51,865 bases of DNA from Planctomycetota bacterium (GTDB lineage: Bacteria; Planctomycetota; GCA-002687715; DRQF01). The position numbers and the translations under genes were made by a program. The notes below the pieces were generated by a model. It had not been told where the DNA came from, did not search any database, and was given only the letters and a program-made list of their open reading frames with translations. This document shows, in pieces, positions 24,701 to 31,115 of this stretch; the first letter of the stretch is position 1; every line of letters starts with the position of its first letter. The stretch spans positions 1 to 51,865 of the forward strand of contig JACKGY010000016.1 of assembly GCA_020639295.1 (NCBI GenBank), in the 5' to 3' direction.

Positions 24701-25351
24701 GAGGAACAGGACGAGGGTCGCGAGGAGGATCTTCTTCTGGGTCGTCATCAGGAGGGCCGCCTTGGTCAGGAACGAGCTGCTGCTCGCCGCCGCGCCGACC
24801 TGACCGAGCGGTCGGAGCGCGAGGACGAGTGGCGTGAGCGCGCGAAGCCATTCCTCGCGCCGCCCGCCGTGGCGTCGATCGAGACGAAGACGGAGATCCT
24901 CCAGGGCCCGATGGAGCCGGACCCGGGCCGCGTTGGGGCTGAGGCCCAGTTTGCGGGCGATGTGCTGGGGCTCGAGACCGTCGAGGAAGCGGAGGACGAT
25001 CAGCGAGCGCGGCTCGTCGTCCAGATCCTCGATCTCGCGCCAGAGCATGGCCAGGCGCCGGCCACGATCGGAGGCCTCGTCGAGCAGTCGTTCGCGCCGG
25101 GCCAGGGCCTCGGTCTCACGTTGCCGACGGCGGCCCTCCTCACGGTCTCGCCGGCCGGCGAGACGACGGAGGATCGTGGCCATCAGGGCGCGGGGGCTCT
25201 CGGCCCGGGCCGGGTGGCGCAGGCGTTCCAGCCAGGCCTCCTGGACCAGGTCGTCGGCCCGCTGCGCGCCGACCAGGGCCCGGGCCAGATCGAGGAGCCA
25301 GGCGCTCTCGATCAGGTCGCGGGACAGGGAGTCGTTGTCGTCGTTTCTCAT
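21794..25351 (-). CDS. ECF-type sigma-70 factor fused via a membrane helix to large exported beta-domains
   Basis: The protein has 1185 residues. Residues 10-75 are sigma region 2 (ARALVGAQRADDLVQEAWLE, then MATILRRLAGRRDRE). Residues 100-160 are region 4, with RSLIVLRFLDGLEPQHIARK and the helix-turn-helix LGLSPNAARVRLHRALEDL. A hydrophobic helix ILLATLVLFLAGGAFVLL follows at about 207-226. The remaining ~950 residues are tandem beta-modules, the first starting LVAGRVVDQDRRPVAGAKV with TTRSDASGRFFI, the carboxypeptidase-regulatory-like signature. If the helix spans the membrane, the sigma part is cytoplasmic and the beta-modules face out, so the factor would be tethered and might need proteolytic release or membrane-bound transcription. 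I see no separate anti-sigma gene. Two membrane-anchored proteins with similar modules follow. It is divergent from the polysaccharide cluster, 76 bases apart. Confidence 0.85.
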   Translation of the reverse strand: MRNDDNDSLSRDLIESAWLLDLARALVGAQRADDLVQEAWLERLRHPARAESPRALMATILRRLAGRRDREEGRRRQRETEALARRERLLDEASDRGRRLAMLWREIEDLDDEPRSLIVLRFLDGLEPQHIARKLGLSPNAARVRLHRALEDLRLRLDRRHGGRREEWLRALTPLVLALRPLGQVGAAASSSSFLTKAALLMTTQKKILLATLVLFLAGGAFVLLDRFRSDPPPSLPQAEERDLVTVLEVPEEPRRNAPPVGPADAEKPPEIDTAAIAAAAAEGVVGSLLRNLVSGPRLVAGRVVDQDRRPVAGAKVRWLLAHGGSTTTRSDASGRFFIQPGDGNAEGTTREGILEARDEAGRVASRRLEIDDHVRCDRSDVVLVLEPAAELELRVLAADGRPLRDARVEIRRPEEAAAVTTRSDERGIARAAVPGGDYEIVAATAHYAGRLATQLAGGDKRALDLRLEAQEGFVVEVLDDADQPIPEAEILLLRDPTAVGDGHVLRSNLPSCDQDGRYRLDEVGPLDGLAIAARASGHLASETRLVSELIEDGLVRIRLARREVLSWRLEDGEVARPADGETLVLRPVKEGLEEAGVEDLPLPADAFGAFPGLDLKARRARVAEGRLLVDVDVPEGAWIARTSRGEIARILVGPGPRDRGVLGFTRPRRLSVVLREGERPAPGQGVQIRDLGGDPLRPTARSDDQGRVAFDGLVAGRYEVYVGPAGSMRERALRLASVDLEAGSQDLELELAAILDATLEVRLGERPGLPARFELDLFEAQILEQREDPRAGRIDIRYRPLRDLPRRELRLEAEGWLEGRGEIAALPDARTSIALRRAAGLRARLRPPQDGQMSIALLRFDEQRRDWVEFESAGPGRNVGDERLVDFGILQPGSYRLLDRDSRLWSAEVRLVSGDEDRELLLDLTGVESLRGRVLVPAGIDLGEVRVGTEGAEVDGREVWRLFGLPVADDGSFTLRLRRAPDLVLVARHPRLLSTRVSGGELPEPGGELLIEMRAGARVTAELPEDIGATSRLHVFPAGSRDRRVAFIALLRAAGRLDCRSLAAGRYDFVFDCPPYAPLELDGVEVGTDDLDLGRLAFVGGQELLVKLKVPAGSRIPDLHVAAWRLDPVGSVRFTNARDENPVRLAGLAPGRYRIEIGDAAGGGDDRRYEIELRAGETPVLEYP

Positions 25352-25413
25352 GACATCCGGCCCCGAGTGCCCACCGATCCCCCGACATTACCGGAAAAAA
25401 GCCGGCCCGGTGA

Positions 25414-25419
25414 TAGACT
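25414..25419 (+). promoter_or_regulatory. -10-like TAGACT 8 bases before the GT2 start
   Basis: GATAGACT lies in the 76-base divergent region between the sigma fusion and the polysaccharide cluster, 8 bases before the ATG. An ACCGG...CCGGT inverted repeat surrounds the A-rich stretch just upstream. Confidence 0.35.
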
Positions 25420-25427
25420 GCCGGCGC

Positions 25428-26447
25428 ATGCCCGGGGAAGTGGACATCAGCGTCATCATGGCCCTGCGCGACGAGGCGGACTCGTTGCCGGCGACGCTCG
25501 CGGCCCTGGCCCGACAGAGCCTCGCTCCCGCACGCTGGGAGCTGGTGATCGCCCTGGCAGCCGGAGACGATGCGGCGCGGGCCCTGATCGAAGCGGCCCG
25601 GCCGGGTCTGCCGGTGCTGCGCCTCCTCGACAACGAGGGTCTCATCGCCGCCACCGGCCTCAACCTGGCCCTGCGCGCGGCGCGCGGGCGCTTCGTCGCC
25701 CGCCTCGACGGCCACTGCGAACCGGCTCCCGACTGGCTCGAGCTGGTCCTCGCCCGGCTGGAGACGGCCGCCGCCGATTGCGTCGGCGGCCCCCAGCGGC
25801 CCGAAGGCCGTGGTCCCTGGGGTCGCGCCTGGGCGCGGGCCAGCCGGTCGCTGGCCGGCAACGGCGGCGCCGCCTTCCGTCGTGCCGGGTCCGAGCCACG
25901 GCTGGTCGATACCGTCCATCTCGGCGCCTGGTCCCGGGCGAGCCTGATCGAACTGGGCGGTTTCGACGAGGGCCTGCCCCGCAACCAGGACGACGAGCTG
26001 GCCATGCGACTCCGGGCGCGCGGCGGGCGCATCCTGCTCGACCAGGCCATCCGGGTGATCTATCGTCCGCGCGAGCGCCTCGGGGGCATCTTGCGCCAGT
26101 ACTTCGCCTACGGCCTCTGGAAGCCGACGGTCCTCCTGCGGCATCCGGGCGCGCTCCGGCCGCGACATCTGCTTCCGGCCCTGGTCGCCCTGTGGTTCCT
26201 CGCCTGCCTGCTGGAGATGCTCCTCATCTCCCTGCCCGGCGGTCTGCTTCTCCTCGCCCTCTGGCCCCTGGCGGTGCTCCTTCTCCTGGCGCCGACGCTC
26301 GGCGGCGCCCCGGTCACCGAGATGCTGCGGGCCTGGCTGGTCGCCGCCCTGATGACGCCGGCCTACGGCCTGGGCTTCATCCTGGGCACGCCGCGCGCCT
26401 TCCGCGCGCGGCCGCGTCTGCTCGCGGCGGAGGCCTCCGCGCCATGA
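25428..26447 (+). CDS. Family 2 glycosyltransferase with C-terminal membrane helices
   Basis: This is a 339-residue GT2 enzyme that transfers a sugar from a nucleotide donor to a lipid-linked or nascent glycan. The GT-A core has ISVIMALRDEADSLPATLAA, a FVARLDGHCEP motif in the D-x-D position, LGGFDEGLPRNQDDELAMRL with the catalytic acidic residues, and IRVIYRPRERLGGILRQYF. Two or three hydrophobic helices follow from about residue 245. The layout resembles succinoglycan/ExoA-type enzymes. It opens the polysaccharide cluster and overlaps the next gene by ATGA. Confidence 0.88.
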   Translation: MPGEVDISVIMALRDEADSLPATLAALARQSLAPARWELVIALAAGDDAARALIEAARPGLPVLRLLDNEGLIAATGLNLALRAARGRFVARLDGHCEPAPDWLELVLARLETAAADCVGGPQRPEGRGPWGRAWARASRSLAGNGGAAFRRAGSEPRLVDTVHLGAWSRASLIELGGFDEGLPRNQDDELAMRLRARGGRILLDQAIRVIYRPRERLGGILRQYFAYGLWKPTVLLRHPGALRPRHLLPALVALWFLACLLEMLLISLPGGLLLLALWPLAVLLLLAPTLGGAPVTEMLRAWLVAALMTPAYGLGFILGTPRAFRARPRLLAAEASAP

Positions 26448-27085
26448 ACGAGGTCGTCGCCGAGAAGCCGGCGGTCAGGGCCGGCATCGAACGCTCCCGG
26501 CGCGCCGCGTTGCGGGCTCTGGTGCCCGAGGGCTTCGCCGGACTCGATCTGCTCGACCTCGGCTGCGGCGCCGGTGACTTCGCCCGACTCCTGGTCGCGG
26601 AGGGCCTGGACCCGGCCCGGCTGCTCGGCGTCGATCGCGACGAGGACCGGTTGCGCCTGGCCCGGAGCCGCTTGCCGGCAGCCCGCTTCGTGGCGGCCGA
26701 TCTCGTCCACCACGAGCCCGCGCCGGCCGCGACCGACCTGGTGGTGCTGAGCCAGGTGCTGAGCCAGATCGCCGACCGCGATCGGCGCCACCTGCTCGAC
26801 CGCGCCGTCGCCGCCCTGCGGCCGGCGGGCCGGCTCCTGGTCCATGACATGCGCCTCCTGCGTCCGCGCGCCCGGCGCGCCGGGCTGCGGCATTTCGGCC
26901 CGCGCGATCTCCGTCGTCTGGCGCCGTCGGGTCTGGTCCTGCTCGGTCTCCGGCGCCTGACCCTCCTGCCGCCGCTCCTGCGTGTCCTCGCGCCCCGCGC
27001 GCCGGCGCTGGTCACCGGCCTGGAGCGCTGCCCCTTCCTGCTCGGCCACTGGCTGGCCCTGCTCGGCCGGAGCGACGAGCGATGA
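26444..27085 (+). CDS. SAM-dependent methyltransferase in the polysaccharide cluster
   Basis: This is a 213-residue protein with motif I LDLLDLGCGAGDFARLL, the acidic end of strand 2 in LLGVDRDEDRLRLARSRL, ARFVAADLVHHEP, and AALRPAGRLLVHDMRLL. The core is a class I methyltransferase; the C-terminus is short and basic. It overlaps the GT2 gene upstream (ATGA) and the aminotransferase downstream, so it is part of one coupled operon. The likely substrate is a sugar or lipid-linked glycan, by context only. Confidence 0.82.
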   Translation: MNEVVAEKPAVRAGIERSRRAALRALVPEGFAGLDLLDLGCGAGDFARLLVAEGLDPARLLGVDRDEDRLRLARSRLPAARFVAADLVHHEPAPAATDLVVLSQVLSQIADRDRRHLLDRAVAALRPAGRLLVHDMRLLRPRARRAGLRHFGPRDLRRLAPSGLVLLGLRRLTLLPPLLRVLAPRAPALVTGLERCPFLLGHWLALLGRSDER

Positions 27086-28230
27086 GGGTCGTGCCCTTCC
27101 ATCGCCCGCTCTTCGGCGAGGAGGAGATCGCCGCCGTCACCGCGGCGCTCCGTTCCGGCTGGTGGACGAGCGGTCCCCGAGTCCTCGAGTTCGAGCGCCG
27201 TTGCGCCGACCGGCTCGGGGGCGGCGAGGCCCTGGCCGTCGCCTCCGGCACCGACGCGCTCGAGCTGATGCTGCGCGCCCAGGGCATCGGCCCCGGCGAC
27301 GAGGTGATCACCGTGGCCCTGACCTTCGTGGCCACGGTCGAGGTCATCCTCAGGGTCGGCGCCCGCGCCGTCCTGGTCGACGTGGAGGAGGCGAGCGGCT
27401 GCATCGACCCGGACGCCGTGGCCGCCGCGATCGGCCCGCGGACCCGCGCGATCTTGGCCGTCCATCTCGGCGGCCGGCCCTGCCGCATGCGCGATCTGGA
27501 AGCGCTGGCCCGGGCCCGTGGCCTGCTGCTGCTCGACGACGCGGCCCACGCCTTCGAGACGGTCAGCGACCTCGGCAAGGTGGGCGCGGTCGGTGACGGC
27601 AGCGCCTTCAGCTTCTACGCCAACAAGAACCTGGCCTGCGGCGAGGGCGGTCTCCTGCGCCTCGCCGACCCCGAGGCGAGGGCGCGAGCCCGGCTGATGC
27701 GGCTCCACGGGATGGATCGCGACGCCCATGCGCGTGGCGACGGTCGTGGCTACCGTGGCTACGACATCGTCATGCCCGGCATGAAGGCCAACATGGCCGA
27801 TCTCGTCGCCGCGCTCGGGCTGGCGCAGCTCGATCGACTCGATGCCATGACGGAGAGGCGGCGCGCCATCGTCGCCCGCTATGACCAGGCGCTCGCCGGG
27901 CTCGAGCAGCTCGAGCCTCCGGACCGTCCCGCGACCGGCCACGCCTGGCACCTCTATGCGCCCCGAGTGCGCGCTGGCGGCGCCGACGACCGCGACGCCC
28001 TGATCGACGCGCTGGCCCGCCGGGGCATCGGCTGTTCGGTCCACTACCGGCCTCTCCATCTGATGACCGGCCTCGCGCCGCGGCTCGACCGCCCGGTCGG
28101 TTCCCTGCCGCGGAGCGAGTCGATCGGCGCCCGGAGCTTCAGCCTGCCGCTCCATCCGGCCCTGGCCGACGACGAGGTCGAGCAGGTGGTCGAGGCGCTC
28201 GAGGCCGCCCTGCGGGAGCGGCGGCGATGA
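27082..28230 (+). CDS. DegT/DnrJ/EryC1-family PLP aminotransferase
   Basis: This enzyme transfers an amino group to a keto sugar nucleotide, making 4-amino or 3-amino sugars for surface glycans. It has 382 residues. Landmarks are RSGWWTSGPRVLEFE, ASGTDALELML, ALTFVATVEVILRVGA, LLDDAAHAFE (D152, D153, H156) and SFYANKNLACGEGG with the PLP lysine K182. The C-terminal IGCSVHYRPLHLM and LPLHPALADDEVEQVVEAL are standard. It overlaps both neighbours. Next to a PglC-like transferase and a PglF/CapD-like dehydratase it would complete a C6-dehydratase, aminotransferase, phosphosugar-transferase route to a di-N-acetyl sugar, although no acetyltransferase is present here. Confidence 0.93.
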   Translation: MRVVPFHRPLFGEEEIAAVTAALRSGWWTSGPRVLEFERRCADRLGGGEALAVASGTDALELMLRAQGIGPGDEVITVALTFVATVEVILRVGARAVLVDVEEASGCIDPDAVAAAIGPRTRAILAVHLGGRPCRMRDLEALARARGLLLLDDAAHAFETVSDLGKVGAVGDGSAFSFYANKNLACGEGGLLRLADPEARARARLMRLHGMDRDAHARGDGRGYRGYDIVMPGMKANMADLVAALGLAQLDRLDAMTERRRAIVARYDQALAGLEQLEPPDRPATGHAWHLYAPRVRAGGADDRDALIDALARRGIGCSVHYRPLHLMTGLAPRLDRPVGSLPRSESIGARSFSLPLHPALADDEVEQVVEALEAALRERRR

Positions 28231-28820
28231 CCCGCATCCTCGACCTGCTGCTGGCCTTGCCCCTCGCCCTGGCGACCTCGCCGCTGGTGTTCCTGCTCGC
28301 GCTCTACGTCGTCGCGGTCGACGGCTGGCCGGCCTTCCATCGCGACCTCCGGCTCGGTCACCACGGCCGCCCCTTCCGGCTGCTCAAGATCCGCAGCCTG
28401 AGTCGCGCCACCGGAGCGGCGGTGACCGCCGCCGACGACCCGCGCCTCCGGCCCTGGGGCCGCTTCCTCCGCCGCCATCGGCTCGACGAGCTGCCGCAGC
28501 TCTGGCAGGTCGTCAGCGGCCGGCTCGCCCTGGTGGGGCCGCGGCCCGAGTCGCCGCGCCTGGTGCTCGCCGACGACCCGCGCGAGGAGGAGCTGGGGCG
28601 GCTACGCCCGGGTCTGGTCGATCCGGCGCTGCTCGATTTCCTCGACGAGGACGAGATGCTCCGTGACCGGCCCGACCCGGAGGCCTGGTATCGGTGCCAC
28701 CTCCGCCCCCGCAAGCTCGAGGCCGCGCTCGCCTGGTCGCGTCGACGCCGGCTTCGCGACGACCTGCTCCTCCTGCTCCGGACGGCCGGTCGGATCTGGC
28801 TGCCGAGGAGATCGCGATGA
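28227..28820 (+). CDS. PglC/WcaJ-type phosphoglycosyl transferase
   Basis: This enzyme moves a phosphosugar from a nucleotide donor to undecaprenyl phosphate, the first membrane step of glycan assembly. At 197 residues it is the small monotopic form. It has an N-terminal hydrophobic re-entrant helix (ILDLLLALPLALATSPLVFL), FRLLKIRSL, then LRPWGRFLRRHRLDELPQLW with the catalytic Asp-Glu pair of this family, and GRLALVGPRPE. The segment between the first helix and the catalytic motif is shorter than in most relatives. It overlaps the aminotransferase and the dehydratase genes by 4 bases each. Confidence 0.9.
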   Translation: MTRILDLLLALPLALATSPLVFLLALYVVAVDGWPAFHRDLRLGHHGRPFRLLKIRSLSRATGAAVTAADDPRLRPWGRFLRRHRLDELPQLWQVVSGRLALVGPRPESPRLVLADDPREEELGRLRPGLVDPALLDFLDEDEMLRDRPDPEAWYRCHLRPRKLEAALAWSRRRRLRDDLLLLLRTAGRIWLPRRSR

Positions 28821-29782
28821 CCCGGGATCCCGGCTTCGATCTGGAACTCGATGCCGCCACGGTCGAGGCCCTGCTCGGCCGTCCGGATGCCACGCCCTCG
28901 GCGATCGAGCCGCCCCCCGGGACCATCCTGGTCACCGGGGCCGGCGGCAGCCTCGGGGCCCTGGTCGTCCGTCGGTTGGCGGCCCGCGGGCGCCGCGTGG
29001 TGGCGCTCGACCGCGCCGAGGCCGGTCTCTTCCGGCTCGGCCTCGCCCTGCGCAGCGCCGGCACGAGCGAGCGCGTCCGCCTGGTCGTGCGCGATGCCGG
29101 CTCGCCCTCGATCGCGCCGCTCGTCGCCGACGAGGAGGTCGGCGTCGTGCTCCATGCCGCCGCGCACAAGCACGTCGGTCTGATGGAGGACGAGGCGGAG
29201 GAGGCCTGGCGGAACAACGTCGAGGTCACCGCCGCGCTGCTCGAGTCCTGTCGTGGGGTGGCCGACTTCCTCCTGCTCTCGACCGACAAGGCCGTGGCGC
29301 CGGTCGGGGTCATGGGCCGGACCAAGGCCGCGGCCGAGGCCCTCGTCCTGAACGACGCCGCCGACCGCCGGCGCCGGCGCGTGCTGCGCCTGCCCAACGT
29401 CCTCGGCTCGGCCGGTTCCGTGGTCCAGGTCTTCCGTCGCGCCCTCGCCCTGGGCGAGACGCTGCAGGTCCGGGGCGAGGATTCGGAGCGCCTCTTCCTC
29501 GGCCCGGAGGAGGCCCTCCAGGCCCTGCTGACCGCGCTCGCCTGGCCGCGGAGCGGGCTCCTGGCCCCGATCGCGCCGCCGGCCATCGCCGTGCTGGAAC
29601 TGGCCCGTCGCGCCGTTCGCCTCTGGGCGGCGGCCGGCGAGGCGGCGATCCGGATCGTGCCCCGCGCGGCCGGCGAACGCCGACGCGAGACCCTTCTGGC
29701 GAGCGATGAGCTGCCCGGACCGGGGCCCGCGGGACTCGTCACCATCACGAGGCGCGACGATGCAGGCAGCCCGTCCGTCTGA
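28817..29782 (+). CDS. CapD/PglF-like nucleotide-sugar dehydratase or epimerase (short form)
   Basis: This is a 321-residue Rossmann enzyme with NAD motif TGAGGSLG, VLHAAAHKHVGLMEDEAEEA and STDKAVAPVGVMGRTKAAAE. AHKHV and STDKAV are signatures of the CapD/PglF/FlaA1 group, in which the usual catalytic Tyr is replaced by Met (here in MGRTK). It lacks the N-terminal membrane part of PglF, so it is a soluble short form like FlaA1/PseB, with a 30-residue Asp/Glu-rich leader of its own. It probably forms the 4-keto-6-deoxy sugar used by the aminotransferase. The C-terminal substrate region is divergent. It overlaps the next gene by 23 bases. Confidence 0.87.
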   Translation: MTRDPGFDLELDAATVEALLGRPDATPSAIEPPPGTILVTGAGGSLGALVVRRLAARGRRVVALDRAEAGLFRLGLALRSAGTSERVRLVVRDAGSPSIAPLVADEEVGVVLHAAAHKHVGLMEDEAEEAWRNNVEVTAALLESCRGVADFLLLSTDKAVAPVGVMGRTKAAAEALVLNDAADRRRRRVLRLPNVLGSAGSVVQVFRRALALGETLQVRGEDSERLFLGPEEALQALLTALAWPRSGLLAPIAPPAIAVLELARRAVRLWAAAGEAAIRIVPRAAGERRRETLLASDELPGPGPAGLVTITRRDDAGSPSV

Positions 29783-31076
29783 GCCGGGCGCCGCCGCCGG
29801 CGCGCTCGCCAGCAGCGAGGGCGCGAGCCTCGAACGCCATGACCTCGGGCTCGAGATCGTCGGCCGGTTGCCCCGGTCCCGAGCCCTGCTCCGCCTCGAG
29901 GGCGCGATCGGCGCCCTCGCTCCCCGACCGCAGTCCGATCGACTCGATGTCGTCCTCGAAGGCGACGGCCTGCGGCTCGTGTTCGGCGCCGAGTCCCGGC
30001 TTCGGGTCGAAGCCCGCTGCCCGCTCGTCCTGCGCGATCTCGGCTCCGGCTGGAGCCACCGGCTCGACCGCCGGCTGCGGGGCGGGGCGGGTTTCGCGAG
30101 TCTGCGCAGCGACGAGGCGGGCGGTCACCTGCTGCTCGCGGCGCGCGCGCCGGAGGCCGGCCGGCTCCGGATCGACGTCGGCGAGACGGTCGAGATCCAG
30201 GTCTTCCCGCCCAGGCGGACGGCGCTCGATCTGCTCGGTCTGCGCATCGCCCACGAGGGTCGACCACATCCGCACCCGACGGCCGCCATTCCGGACGACG
30301 AGCTGGTGGCGCGGGTCGCCGAGCACGCCGACGTCTTCGCCCTGCACGCCTACTTCTGGCGCGAGGAGGATCCGAGGCGCCGGCCGCGCTGGTCGCGCTA
30401 CCGCTTCCGGCGCTGCCCCTGGTTCAACGCCCGCCACGAACCCGAGGACCCGCGGGCCTTCGAGCGCCTGATGACCACGGTGCGGGCGCGCGGCATGCGC
30501 TTTCTGCCCTACCTCTCGCCCCGTTACTCGACGGCGCCCGACCTCCTGGCCGAGATCGGGCGGCTCCAGGCACGCTGGTCCTTCGACGGCTTCTACCTCG
30601 ACGGCCTCCGCGGCGGGCTCGACCAGCAGATCGACTTCATGCGCGGCCTGCGCCGATTGCTCGGGCCGGAGGCCTTGATCTACCTCAACGCCTCCGCCGG
30701 TCCCTTCGCCGATCCGGCCATCCCCTGTCCGGCGCTCGACGCCTGGGCCGACCTGGTCCTGCGCGGTGACGCGGGCCGGGCCGGTCTCGACCGGACGACC
30801 TTCCTGCGCGAGGCGGTCAGTGGCTGGCGGCGTTCGGGATCGATCGGCCTCTGGTGTCACTACGGCTCCTCGGGCCTGCCCCTGCCCCTGGACCGGGTCC
30901 CCTCGCCCGCCGACGTCGAGGCGGCGCTCGCCGCCCACGTGCGGATCTGGCGCCGTTCGTTCTGGCTCGGAGGCGGGCGCCGGCTGGCGCTCTTCGATGC
31001 CGCCTACGAGCGCGGCCTGGAGCAGCTCGCGCGCGCCGAGCGGGCCGCGATCCTGGCGGCGGAGGCACCCGGGTAG
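29760..31076 (+). CDS. TIM-barrel, glycoside-hydrolase-like protein of the polysaccharide cluster
   Basis: This 438-residue protein has no signal peptide. The first 190 residues are beta-rich and may form a carbohydrate-binding sandwich. From about residue 200 the sequence alternates strands and helices as in a TIM barrel: VFALHAYFWREEDPRRRP, ARGMRFLPYLSPRYS, WSFDGFYLDGLRGG and ALIYLNASAGPF. FDGFYLDGLRGG places an Asp at the end of a barrel strand, as in GH-D or related families. I could not assign a numbered family. It is the last gene of the operon, so a role in trimming or remodelling the glycan is plausible. I start at the ATG at 29760, overlapping the dehydratase. Confidence 0.65.
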   Translation: MQAARPSEPGAAAGALASSEGASLERHDLGLEIVGRLPRSRALLRLEGAIGALAPRPQSDRLDVVLEGDGLRLVFGAESRLRVEARCPLVLRDLGSGWSHRLDRRLRGGAGFASLRSDEAGGHLLLAARAPEAGRLRIDVGETVEIQVFPPRRTALDLLGLRIAHEGRPHPHPTAAIPDDELVARVAEHADVFALHAYFWREEDPRRRPRWSRYRFRRCPWFNARHEPEDPRAFERLMTTVRARGMRFLPYLSPRYSTAPDLLAEIGRLQARWSFDGFYLDGLRGGLDQQIDFMRGLRRLLGPEALIYLNASAGPFADPAIPCPALDAWADLVLRGDAGRAGLDRTTFLREAVSGWRRSGSIGLWCHYGSSGLPLPLDRVPSPADVEAALAAHVRIWRRSFWLGGGRRLALFDAAYERGLEQLARAERAAILAAEAPG

Positions 31077-31092
31077 CCGACTGCGGTGATCC

Positions 31093-31115
31093 GAGCCGCG
31101 GGAGCCAGGCGGCTC
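31093..31115. terminator. Hairpin between convergent transcripts
   Basis: GAGCCGC and GCGGCTC form a 7-bp stem around a 9-base loop, between the end of the polysaccharide operon and the end of the selenoprotein gene. It reaches into the stop codon of the latter. Confidence 0.45.
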
